A stretch of 64,000 bases of DNA from Choristoneura fumiferana (taxonomy: Eukaryota; Arthropoda; Insecta; Lepidoptera; Tortricidae): assembly GCF_025370935.1 (NCBI RefSeq), contig NC_133478.1:2150461-2214460 (forward strand), written 5' to 3'. The notes below the pieces were generated by a model. That model ran no database searches, was not told where the DNA came from, and worked only from the letters and a program-made list of their open reading frames with translations. The position numbers and the translations under genes are program-made. The stretch's first letter is position 1. The number at the start of each line of letters is the position of its first letter. Below are positions 23,856-35,700 of the stretch, piece by piece.

Positions 23856-26206
23856 ATAGAAATAAGGAAGACGTAGGTACTTTAATGAGCTGTCGAAATA
23901 AGACTCGTAAATTTTGTATGATAATACGATAATACCTAGCAATGACGTCACTTATTTTCAAACTCAATCGACTTTAACTTTATAAGTGTTTCAAATCAAC
24001 TAAAAAGCTTAATTTTGCAAAAAAAAAAATTATTGGTCGTTTCTTAGAATTGTTGCTTTTTGCACAAACTTTTCATTTAAAATCTCTGGAAGGGTCAAAT
24101 CTTGAGAAATAAGAAAAACTATTGTGAATCCCCTCCGTATTCACTCCACTGCCAATGCCAATCCACTGGCACCATTCCAAGCTTTCGATCAGTAGAAAAG
24201 GACGACGGAATAAGGAACAGGATGTAGGCGCACTAGGCGCAAATAACAAAACATCGCGAAAAGCTTATTCTAGTTTTATTTGTCAATTTATTTCAACGTA
24301 CTTAAGGCATTTTTCTTTTTGTTATTGGCACACTGATCCGCCTCCCGCCCAACTTATGTAACTGAGCACTTCTCCCCAAACGACATGGAATGTTCACACG
24401 AATTTGGAATGCCCGAAGTATGTCTACACAATCGTCCTCAAATACATACAAGCCAGTTAAAATTAAATATATTTTTCAAGACTAGAGTATTTTTAAGTAA
24501 TCGTGCCATCAGTAATACATACAATATTTAATTAAATATATATATTTACAAGTGTGTTAAAAAAACTAAAATAAATTCATTTTCGTAATTTGAAAATAAT
24601 TTGTGACTCCAGTATCTGAAACTTATTATAAAGAGATTCTTATAATAATTTGGTTAGGATTTGGCTTGTACTAGAAACAAGTTTGGAAACAAGATAAAGA
24701 TAATGCCTACTAATCGCGGTCTGACAGGGACGCAGATACATGCTAGAACGTGATAAAAGATATAAATAGTCAATTCAACGACATGTATTTGCGTTCCTCT
24801 TTATTGTCTGACCATGAATAGCCTGTTTTACATTGAACATCGGATTGGCACTGGTTTAAGTCAACTTAAACAAATTATACACTATAGTACAATACAATAT
24901 ACATAAGTAATTATATAGAAAATCCAATATTTATATAAAATATATTGGTAATGAATCTCGAATACTGCAAGAAATACTGCTACATTCACGATTTCCGTTT
25001 TATAAATAACATGTCAAAATAAACATAAAATGGACGCAAAACAATTTCAATTATTGCACAAGAAATAAAATGCAAACGAATAAATAATCACAACATTTTT
25101 CCAGTCCGTATAACTACTGGCCATGGCCACCCTCGATGAGAAAATAAAGCCTTACTATTCACTGTCCATCTGGACCGTCCACCGGAGAAAGACGCATCGA
25201 TTTTTTAGAGCGAGAAGCATAGCGTGCCACTCTTAAGCAAGAATCACCACTTACTACCATTTATGGCACGACATTAATATACGCGGGTATAAAGAAAACA
25301 TGAAAGAGTGCGAGCATTCTTGAGCCTCTCGCAGGAAAATGACTACTTTTACTTGCAAAAGACACAAGTTACTTTTTGTTTACATTATAAATAAACAGAA
25401 CCCCACGTCTCTCTCTGATGTCCACGAATCCCTCCATACGCGTAATCTCATAAACCCTCCATAATTAGGCACTGGTTTTCGCTAAAATATCAAAGCTAGG
25501 TTTACATTTAAATTTGATATACGTACAATTCTTAAAGTTAGTGATGCCAATAACGTGCTACTAATTTTTGAAAAACCCGTTCTGTGAAGCCTCTGATACG
25601 ACAGCAAAAGTAACAGGGGGTAAGCAAAGCGCATTGTAGATGGCGCTAGCACTGCTTCAAACTAAAATGGAGACTCGGGCATTAGTTACTTTACTTTCAT
25701 AACAGATGGAGCTATTGATAATTAAACACTGCATCCTATAATCAAATCGGGATTCAATTATTAAAGTAAGTGGTCATTTCATTACAGCGTGAAGTTTCTG
25801 AATTTCAAATTTAACACGTCGTTATTTTTACAATTTTCCATTTCACCCTTGACTTTAAAAACAGATCCACAGTTAGGTTTATGGGACTTCGTTTATTTTC
25901 GCTATGGTGCACATGCAGTGTTAACGCCAGAATAATATACAAAATGCTCCCCCATTTTTATTGTACTGTTTCATTTTATTATGCTTGGCCATAACATTAG
26001 GAATATAATATTTCGTTACCAGCGAAACAAAAGACTAACGGTGCGGGGAGTTTGTACTATTTCCTTACTTTATTGATTTTTCGGTTTAGTCGTGGCCAAT
26101 TTTTAACCAAGATTTTAAAGTAAACCAGTGTTATCGAGTACAGAAAGCGTAATATCGAATACAATATCATCCACGATATAGTTATGCAGTATTAGGGGTA
26201 CATTTG

Positions 26207-26374
26207 GACGTAGTTCTGCAAACAGTAACTAACCCACACCTCCCCCCAAAATTGAAACAAGTTACTAAAATGCACTCTATCGAGTTGATAGAAGGTGCAT
26301 TTTAGTAACTTGTTGCATACTAATCTAAACTTTGGGGGGAGGTGTGGGTTGGTTCCTGTTTGCATAATTACGTC
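26207..26374. mobile_element. Near-perfect hairpin MITE
   Basis: Arms of 17 bp (AACCCACACCTCCCCCC, 26231-26247, against 26334-26350) and 20 bp (26256-26275 against 26295-26314) are perfect complements around a short loop. The outer TGCAAACAG/CTGTTTGCA arms extend it to about 168 bp. There is no coding content. The low divergence between arms suggests a young or constrained element. Confidence 0.7.
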
Positions 26375-27358
26375 ATTTATATTTTGCAAAAACTCCGACT
26401 AGTTTTTTTTCACCTAAATAATATTGTGGAATACAAAACTGATTTCACTATGCCTAGAACTACTGATATTTTAATAGAAAATAATCTAATTGATTTGTAC
26501 AAAATTTGCAATTTACAAGCAGAGTGAGAGAAACTGGCGAAAATCCTTGTTCCGTATTGTATAGAATAGAAGATGATAAAACGAGTTTCTAATAGTATGT
26601 TTTGCTATTCGTAGATGGTGTTACTTGCTAAAATTTCGAAAAAAGTTTTCTCACTCTGCTCTCTCACTAAAGATTTTTTAGTTACCGTAATGTCGAAAGT
26701 AAATAATTTCTATTCAATTCGTTCGTAGTTCTCTTAAAAATATATTTGTACTATTATAGTTTAAATAAAAATAACGAATAATACATCCTAGTGCATCAGC
26801 ACCGCAACAAAATAAAATTATTCCCGGGTCGGACAGCTGCAGTTCATATTTACAATTTGTACATTTTTTTTCGTTTGTGCCTTTTTGTTCCTTTAGTTAT
26901 TACTGAGCATAAAATTAAAACACAGGTTCTGCTACTCAAATGGAACTACTTTAGTTCTGCAACTTTCAAAAATTAAGTAATTTTATCATTATGTTTATTC
27001 CAAACAAATTAAATGGTATTTTCAATGTACGGCATCCAATTAGCCTAAATGACATCGCCTGTCACGCAACAAAATGACGGATTTCGCAATACATTGCTTG
27101 GCTAAATAAACTTTAAACTATAATAAAAATCATAATACAAGTTATTTTCAAAAGTTGTAGAACTAAATTAGCTCAAGATGAGGGACCACCTTGTATAGCT
27201 TTCGCGATTTTCACAAAAAAGTTATTTTATTATTAACCTGGAACTTATTCTTAAAAATTATCTCTACGTTTCGACCACATTGTAGTGGCTGGTCATGAGT
27301 GGACAACAATAGGGTATCATATGCGTTTAGCCGCGCGAGTTTTTCGAATTACCCGCAA

Positions 27359-27428
27359 TTGATTTTGTTTTTGTTTTGACGACACTGCACCTCGAAGTGA
27401 TAAGGTGTCAGTACAAAAACAAAATCAA
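27359..27428. repeat. Inverted repeat, TTGATTTTGTTTTTGT arms
   Basis: TTGATTTTGTTTTTGT at 27359 pairs with ACAAAAACAAAATCAA ending at 27428. Inner GACACTGCACCT/AGGTGTC arms partly pair too. It is probably a small MITE. Confidence 0.5.
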
Positions 27429-27435
27429 GTATAGG

Positions 27436-27565
27436 GTAGTGCCACGAGAGTTCAAGTGAATAATTACACAAACAGCTACATGAAGAGAATGAATGAATTG
27501 AATTCCTCTGTCATTATATGACGAACATGTTATTGGGTACGTAACCTCAACTCTGGTGGCACTAC
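27436..27565. mobile_element. Small MITE, GTAGTGCCAC arms
   Basis: GTAGTGCCACGAGAGTT at the left and AACTCTGGTGGCACTAC at the right form terminal inverted repeats of a 130-bp non-coding element. Confidence 0.5.
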
Positions 27566-28850
27566 ATATAATCGGCCGCTACAAGGTAGTCGGAACGCCG
27601 ATAATTGTTGCGTTTAAGTCTCAGGTGTAACAATAACTAATATATTGTCAACTATGTAAAAAAATGCTATATTTGTATTATTGTTATTAGTATTTGAGAG
27701 TTGCCTGAAATCTACTTAAGTAATAACATTAAACAAATAATAAAAAATATTATCACCAAATTCAACGAACTCCGTCCAAAAACGTTATGATTTTTTAACA
27801 CTGGAATTAGTTATTCATTATTTTTTTTAACACTGGATTCTCAGCAAATTCGTCACCGAACTGTTCGAATTAGCGGATGTTGGTTTTTTTAGAGTGTAAT
27901 TTTTGTTCCAGTGACACAATATTTTAAATAAAAACCTAACGCTGCACTTAGAATAACTTGAATGTGAATTCCAACTAAATTCGTTACTTAGTTCCAATTA
28001 GTCATAGAAAATAGCAACTAAGGAATGTATTTGGACCACCTCAAAGTGCAGCCTTATTTAATCATTTATGTAAAAAAGCTTGACTATCGATTTCCTGTGC
28101 TGCCATCTATCATCGACAAATGCAACTAAATCGATTTAATAATCCAGGCACTGTAATCTCTCGCGAGCAAACCGACGCAGTATCATACAAATGTACAGCT
28201 TAACTAATTAATGAACACAATTGCATTTTTACAAGGCTCATGAGCCCGAGGGCTTAAAAGGTTCTATTAAACATGTGTATTTCATATTGAACCTTATACT
28301 TGCACAGAATTTTGAAGGTCACTATTCAATTGACGACTACCCAAAAAAAACATGGGTTTTGATTTGATAATTAATTAAATCGTTTTGAATAAAATAGATG
28401 TCACCACCGTCAATTTTGCAATAGTTTCGACCGAATTAGAATAAATATTTTAGCTTAATCAAGGGTTATAGACAAATCACTTACTATACAATGGTTTTAC
28501 GTTGAAACTGTAGTTAGATATTCAATATCCGACACTTCTCCGAGCATAAACTTGAACTTTAAATACACGTAAATCCACGCAGCACACAGCGACATCTATT
28601 GATGACGTACCGCGACATACACAACGTGACAAAGTAGATGAAATACTACTCGATAAAAACGCGAAGCAACAACCATAATTACGAAACCTCATTCAAATAC
28701 CACGTGCCAGCCGACAGATGGCGTTAATATCAATTACGACACTAAAGTTGCCTAATGAATTTGCTAAAAAGCAAGCGTTCCACGCTACCGGCAAGCGTAT
28801 GTAATTATGTACAGTCAGACCAGGTAGTCGTCGAACTTTTTGAGCCTTCG

Positions 28851-29720
28851 CTACGACTGTCGCGAGGGGCGGCGCTCGCCGGCGCCCGTCAGGGATTCCG
28901 GACTGAATCTCACACGGGACTGGGACCCTGTAGAAGCATCCCTAGCGGACACGTACGAACTGTCAGTCTCACTCGTCAAACTGTCAGGGGGAGTCGGGTT
29001 AGTGGGAGTCCCGCCCCCCGAACTACCCCCTGAAGCACTGGACTTCTTATTATATTTCTTCAAACTCGATCGCAGTTTAGTTGGAGCCAGCTCCAAACCC
29101 AAATTGGCTGGCCGCTCTATCTCAGCCTGCGTCTCTTGCCTATAATAATCTCTAGGAAGCGAGTAATCCGTCGATTTCCTAGGATATTCCGTTATAGGTG
29201 TTCTGTATTCGCTCCTCTCTTTGCTGTATTTGTCGCTTCTGTATTGGCGGGAAGGTGAGAATTCTTCAGCATGCGAGTTTGTCGCGGATGAATTTGAAGG
29301 TGTTCGTCTGTGTGTCAGAAACTGCGGTGACGGTCTGTAATCAGGGGTGGGTTCTTTATACTCGTACGAGCTCTCGTCGTAAGGGAAGTATGGGTGTTTG
29401 ACGACATAATCTGCCGTTCTATCGTAGCCGTAGGACTCGACTGTTCTGTAGTAGAAGTTGTCTTGTGAGGATGACGGTTGGAAGTTTTCTCGGTAATTAT
29501 GGTATAGGTCTGCTAGATGGTCCGAGGTGGCGGACGAGGTACGTCTAGGGGAGGGGGTGGGGGGTTGCGTGGTAGAGGTGTAGTTGGTGCCGAGGCCTGA
29601 TGTGCCTGATAGGGGTTGTGCGGAGTGCCCGTACCCTGAAGAGTACGACGGATGAGCGTTGTGTGTCGGAGAGTCGGTGAACCGGATTGGTTTCTGCTCA
29701 TCTGCTTGTAGACTTGACAT
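28851..29720 (-). CDS. slpr: slpr last exon: Ser/Tyr-rich C-terminal tail
   Basis: It codes for 289 residues and the stop after acceptor TTCCAG|ATG. The ATG is internal (phase 0), not a start. Low-complexity, Ser-, Tyr- and Pro-rich sequence ends in a basic LRSSLKKYNKKSS block, a Ser/Gly run, and RVRFSPESLTGAGERRPSRQ before the stop. There are many potential phosphosites. No folded domain is recognised. Confidence 0.8.
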   Translation of the reverse strand: MSSLQADEQKPIRFTDSPTHNAHPSYSSGYGHSAQPLSGTSGLGTNYTSTTQPPTPSPRRTSSATSDHLADLYHNYRENFQPSSSQDNFYYRTVESYGYDRTADYVVKHPYFPYDESSYEYKEPTPDYRPSPQFLTHRRTPSNSSATNSHAEEFSPSRQYRSDKYSKERSEYRTPITEYPRKSTDYSLPRDYYRQETQAEIERPANLGLELAPTKLRSSLKKYNKKSSASGGSSGGGTPTNPTPPDSLTSETDSSYVSARDASTGSQSRVRFSPESLTGAGERRPSRQS

Positions 29721-32700
29721 CTGGAAGTAAAAGATTATTTTTATCGTGGGCGTGTTTCAGCGTGATTTTAAACGAAACAATAGCATTGAAGGTGCAAAGC
29801 AATTAGTCTACAAAGACGGGTAGTTAAACCATAAGTATGAAAACATTAATACGATCAGATAGTGGTGCATAGTAGTCAAAACTGTCGAAATTGACTACGA
29901 GCTTCATGGTGAAGGAAAACTTCGTGAGCAGACCAAGCAATTCAATGGTGTGTGCGAACTATGCTCCAAGCCCTCTCAATTTGAGTTAAGGCCTGTGGCC
30001 AACAGTGCGACATACATAGGCTGGGTTGATGATGATGACAACGATGAGCTACTATTGGCTCTGTGCACGACATCAGCGCCACCTAGCGTCCGCAACTTTT
30101 TTGGCTCTGATGCTCTGACGTTTTGAAATTTCATCGCGACATTGTGACAAAAATCAAACTTATAACGTATTAATTTATAATACAAAATTACTGTGATACC
30201 GTGATTTGGGTGGACAAAAGGTTGTGAATTCATTTTTGGTCATTAAAATTAAATGAGGTAAGTAAAATTTATTCAAAAAGTGTGTTTTATTTTCGTTATG
30301 TCAGGGTTTGTTTACTTCATGTTTAGTTGTACTTTTACTGTAAAACGAAAAGATAAAGCTATCTTATTGGTTTCCTTAAATAATAGTAAAATTATATAAT
30401 TGTTCTTATATCGCTAGTAAGAAATTAAATATCGATTTCAGATCAAAATGAGTATCATTTTGAAGACCGGTTTTGTGAGTATCACTCAATATAAAATTTC
30501 AACCACAAACCGTTTCATAAGAAAAATTGTTGCTGGACATGTCCATGATGTAGAGGAATTAAGAACAAAACAGGGACAGTGTTCAATAATTCAAGCTCGC
30601 ATCATAACACAAACATCTATTACTAAAATTAGGTAGTTAAAGTCCATACAAATTGCTTTGTTAATGACAGATTCATATGAGTATGACAAGATGACAGAGC
30701 CAGAACTATTTCTACTTTTGGTTACCATGAGCGCTGCGATAGATTTCATCACCCCCACCTAGTACTTCGCACCCTCCCAATATATGTAAAAAAAAAAATG
30801 TTGACTGACCGGCGAGCCCGTGATGGCATTGAGTGGCGCGCGCAGGTGCCTCGTGGGCCCGTGGTACGTGTTGTGCGCGAAGCCGAAGCCATCGTAGGCG
30901 GCGCCGAGCGGCTCGGGCTCCAGATCCGGCCTGAAACAACATGGTTACTCATGCTTAATAATCAACAACGTAACATGGATTGTCAAAGACTACAGAGTTA
31001 TTAAGATGTCGATTGTCAGCTCATTGATTCACTATTACTTTCTACCCTCATTTGGATATGCTATTTGAAAATGACAGTGCCCAATCATGTGGCGTAGTGT
31101 TGGCGACATACCTATGTGGCTGCAGCGTCGGATGCAAGGGGCTGACGTTGGAGACTCTGACGTCATACCCCGCAGCCACGCCGCCCAGCAAAGCCGCCAT
31201 ATTGTACAAAACCAGCTCGATTATACTCGGCTTCTTGAACTTGTAGCCTGAAAATTGCAGGGTTTCTAAATACAGCAAGAACGTGTAGCAAAAAATCTTT
31301 AAGAAACAACTATTTTTCTTTTGTCTTAAATCTCACAACTAGGCAAAAAGCGTACCAACTCAAAATGAACACTGTAATAAAATAGAGCTTGTATAAATTT
31401 ATGGAAATTAAAAACTATTATTTTGAGTTGTTTCGCTTTCTCTTTCTACCAAATAATTCTAAGACACAGTATTTCACAGCAGCAACAGACAACAGATTAA
31501 TTTAAAATTGTAAAATTTGATTGACAGTAGCTTTGAAATAAATATATAATTAAATCATGTTGGTTAACAAGTGACGTCACAGTTCACCATTATCACACGA
31601 AATCTATGGAGAAATCGCATTTTGACAGCTAATAAAAAGTATGCGAATTGTTGGTGGCGTCATAGAGCCTATTCAGATGGAATGTATTTGGTTAATTTGT
31701 AACAAAAATAACGCATCATTCCAATACCCAAACACCTACTTACGGATCCTACTACTACTTTGTACTTATGGAGCCAAAATAAATCTCTCTTTCTTTCTTT
31801 CAAACTGAAGACTTGGAGCAATATTATTCGTTACAAACGTTCAATACTCAATAAAAACTGTTTAAGCAAAAAAATTGTGTAGTCAAACCTACTTCGTTCA
31901 AAAAAATCTTAGTAGAGTTTTCTATGATAGTTTAAATTCTCAGCAAAGGAATATGAATTTTTGAACTCACCTTCCGTGCTATATAACGTCGGCATAGGTA
32001 TAGTGTACCTAGATGACGTGCTAAGCGGGTACTCAGGGCCCCATTCCTCTGGACTGAAGTCTGCGTAAGGAACAAAACAACCTATGTGAATGAAACATAG
32101 GCAGTTAGTTACTATACGTGCGAGCTAACCATACCATGGAAGAGATGCGTAGAAGCAATGTTAACTAATTGATTAGTGTTTTTATTACAAGCTTTTCTTT
32201 AACTTCGCCTCGTATTATTTGTTTGCTGCATATCTTGCAAGCTAATTTTGACTCACACCTAGTGTTCGGATTGGTTTGAATTTTGTTATACATATGCAGG
32301 TTGGATAACAATGCAAGTATAGTCAGCAAGAAAAAAGCTTGTAATAAAAATGATATTCTTAAAACTTATTTAAGATGTAAAAAAGGTCGTTCTAGGACGA
32401 ACTCACAATTGTTTTAGCTGAGGAGTCGTTTTTAAATTGAGAAATGAATTACTTTTGAAAACAATCAGAGGACAATGGCTTCTAGGGCATCTTTTCAGGC
32501 ACTACAAGTTTCATGAAGGTTTACTTTAATAGTACTATTGATATAAAAATAATTCATTTAAGTATTTTTTTTTAAGAAGGAAATATATTTTTCCCTGAGA
32601 CAAATTTTTGAACGTTTTTTAAAGGCAAACATTCACTGGAACTGGTAGTGTGTAATAAAAACAGTGAAATGATGTACGATTGTAAAACATTAAGATAGAA

Positions 32701-35700
32701 ATGGACATGTATCTATAACTAAAAAAACAGCTATTTCAAAACAATAAAAAAAAACAAGTAGGTACAAGTTAAAAAAGCAAATTCAGAAATCAATTTGAAC
32801 GTTTTTAATACAATAACTACCCTTAAAGTAGGTGATCCTAAACGGTCAAATCTTTTCTGAATATTTTTTTGTGTAAACACATGCATTAAAAACAATCATA
32901 ATCATAACATAGGTACTACACATGCCAAACAGTTCATTCTAAAAACTTAAAAAGCAAGGTGAACAAATAAGAAATCATACTTACATGTGCAAAACTTAAT
33001 AATAGCACTTTTCATCCGTTTAAAAAAAGTTATTTTTTAACCCTCTCTTACTGTCATTAGAGCCGAAGTGAGAAAGCGTAAGCGTATTTAAATATTTTTT
33101 TCCACCCAACACCATGTTTTTTTTTTATTTTTAATATTTTTTAGACTACGGCTCGTTTTAAAACTGTTAAGGGGTGTGTTAGTCCGAATGATTAGTATGC
33201 CCATGTTAAAAAAATACACCAGATTCGATTTCATGGAAAAGGTTTATTTAATATATAAAAAAAGAGATAAAAGAACCAGATCACCAGAGAGTTTCACATT
33301 GGCAGAGCTACTTTAGTTCTGTTACGCTCTGCTGAGATAACAACATTTTTTTTTACAACTGAGCCTCATTTTTTAATACTAGTCCACCACCATTGACAGG
33401 GTCGTTCGTTACACGGTTACAGGGGTCAGATTGTATTATACAGATTGATAAACTACTCTTTTGGAAGCCCATGCGAGTAAAAAACAAAAATTTTTTGTAA
33501 AAAAAATACTTACACCAGCATGCTTGTAGAACCAATAAAAAAAATTGTATCGGCCATTTTTTTTCTTCATCACATCGACTTCCAATACATAACGGAGTTC
33601 AAATTATTGTAAACATTTGAAAGCGTGCCAGATGTGGTGATACCAAGCGATAACTAACAAATAAGTAAGTACGACGAATACATATATAATTATATGACTT
33701 AAAACGTACGGTATATAGCATACACTATGAACTGCTAAGCATGCATAGCACTTAACTAAAATAAAAACACGGCTGAAAGCAACCAAATGCTTACAATTTA
33801 CAAAAAAAAAACATGTCAAACTGATATTAAAACATATAAACAATACAAACTGGTCTAGAAATATGTCTACTTATCGCACAAATTTCCACACAAAATAAAA
33901 AAGACAATGAAACATACAATTTTTACAATCAACTCCATAACTAAAGCTACTTGAACAATAGTCTTAAATACTATAGTGTCTCAATTATCCGTTCTAGTGG
34001 CGCTTCTGTCAAGTAATAAATGTCTTTTTTTAAATAACTTTTAAAAAAATTATCACAGTTTTCTGCCAGTGCTTACGTTGTTGTTGTAAAAAAAAATTAG
34101 GGTTACTGACCTAACTTTCAAAAACCACTTCTTATAATTTATTTGTCGTTTTTTTCTCGTTCGGTTAATTTTAGTCAATATCCCGCGATATATAAAATAA
34201 ATTAAAATAGTTTTGCCACTAGCACGGACAACTAACGAAATGTTCACTTTCACTGTCACAATTATAAAACCGTAGAGATATTGTTTTTCTTTGTGACGAA
34301 GTTATTCAAATAGAGTGGAATAGACCAAATCAAACTACCGATAATTTAAAAAAGTAATAAAATTCTATTTCCGTGTCACGTAAAAAAATATAATTTGTAC
34401 TTTATTTTTTCTCATTGTACTGTCACATTAAATACATCTGAAATATTTTATATTCCTGACCCAATAATCTGCTCAAAATCACTAATTTAGTTTGGTCTAT
34501 TCAAACCTATTCAGAATATTTTTAACATAGTTATGCAAGTAAATTTAATTGCTACTCCGTAACTGTGATGTTAACGATATTCGCGGAGAAGCAAGAACCG
34601 TTTCAATTTATTACTGCGGTGCTTCGCAAAATGATACCAGACGGCCTAGCATACTAGCTTTTATTGCAATAATAGAACATCCCATCCCTTTCAAAAATGT
34701 TTTCCCTTCTAAGTGAATTAGGCCATTTTTTTTCAGATTTTGAACGTCAAAATTCGTTTACGTCAAATATTCTTTGAAATATCCACTCTTCGTTTTTTTT
34801 TGCGATAAACTTAAAGAAAACTAATAAAACAGACCGTGATTTCCTTTTTTTAGCAAGTGAATAATATTTTCTACCATTAATTATCAAGAACGCTTATTAC
34901 ACAATATAATATTTTTACTCGATTAAAAATAGAGTTCAATGCTACTATGCTAGGCCAACTGAATCAATTTAACACAATTATATTTAATACTTACAGGGAT
35001 AAAGCAGGTTGTCCTGTGAGACTCCTTGGCAGCGAAGGGAAAAGAGGTAGCGTTAATTGTCGTGCCAAAAGTTTAGTAACATATGTAAGTCACCACAGAG
35101 ACAAAGCTGTCAGAAAATTATCAACTGAGCGAATCGGCGTAAACCGGTTTTTCTACTCTAAACCGTTAATAACAGCAGGATTGTCTAACGCACGTGCCTA
35201 TGCTTTCGTTCTGTGGAGCTGCCTTATGGTCTCCCCAGATTTATTGACGCGGAAACGGCCAAGTTGATCATAAAATGTTTCATATCCACGCAACGAGCCA
35301 TCGACGTCTTATTCGGTTACGGGTGGTAAAGATGTGGGGTGGGGGTGACCTCAAGATACAAAGAGAACCCTTTCATCATGCGTCAGTGTCAGCGTGCGTT
35401 TGGCAATCAGAGGCTGTATTACCTAACTCGTAGGCGCTAGCGATTGCATTTACCGTCTCTTTCTATCCTTATCCTAAACCGTTAGACAGAAAGAAGTAGT
35501 GAAAACGATTGTGATTCCAAGTGCATTGGACAATAAGACCTAAGGCCTCTGGTGTACTCCGGTTCTGCTAGTGGACAAATAGGTTAGTTCCCGATACGCC
35601 GGATTCATGTTTCGTCGAAATTTTTCATTTTAACAAAACTATGGAAATGTCGTGCCTTTAATCATATTAGATATTGAGGCCTAAGGTGGTATTTTTCCTG

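Larger units (their letters stand above)
23860..28850. other. Gene-free flank downstream of the kinase gene
   Basis: AT-rich DNA with no credible exon on either strand. The part next to 28850 is presumably the 3'UTR of the minus-strand kinase gene. An ATTAAA-type signal near 28056 (plus TTTAAT) is one weak candidate for its poly(A) site. Inverted repeats at 26207-26374 and 27359-27565 are listed separately. Confidence 0.45.

Noticed and set aside
28755..29145. Two plus-strand ORFs over the slpr last exon
   Set aside because: Shadows of the minus-strand coding exon, which joins in phase with four upstream exons.
34640..34961. Possible element bounded by CCTAGCATACTAGC and its inverse
   Set aside because: Only about 14 bases match, arms do not extend and there is no target duplication.
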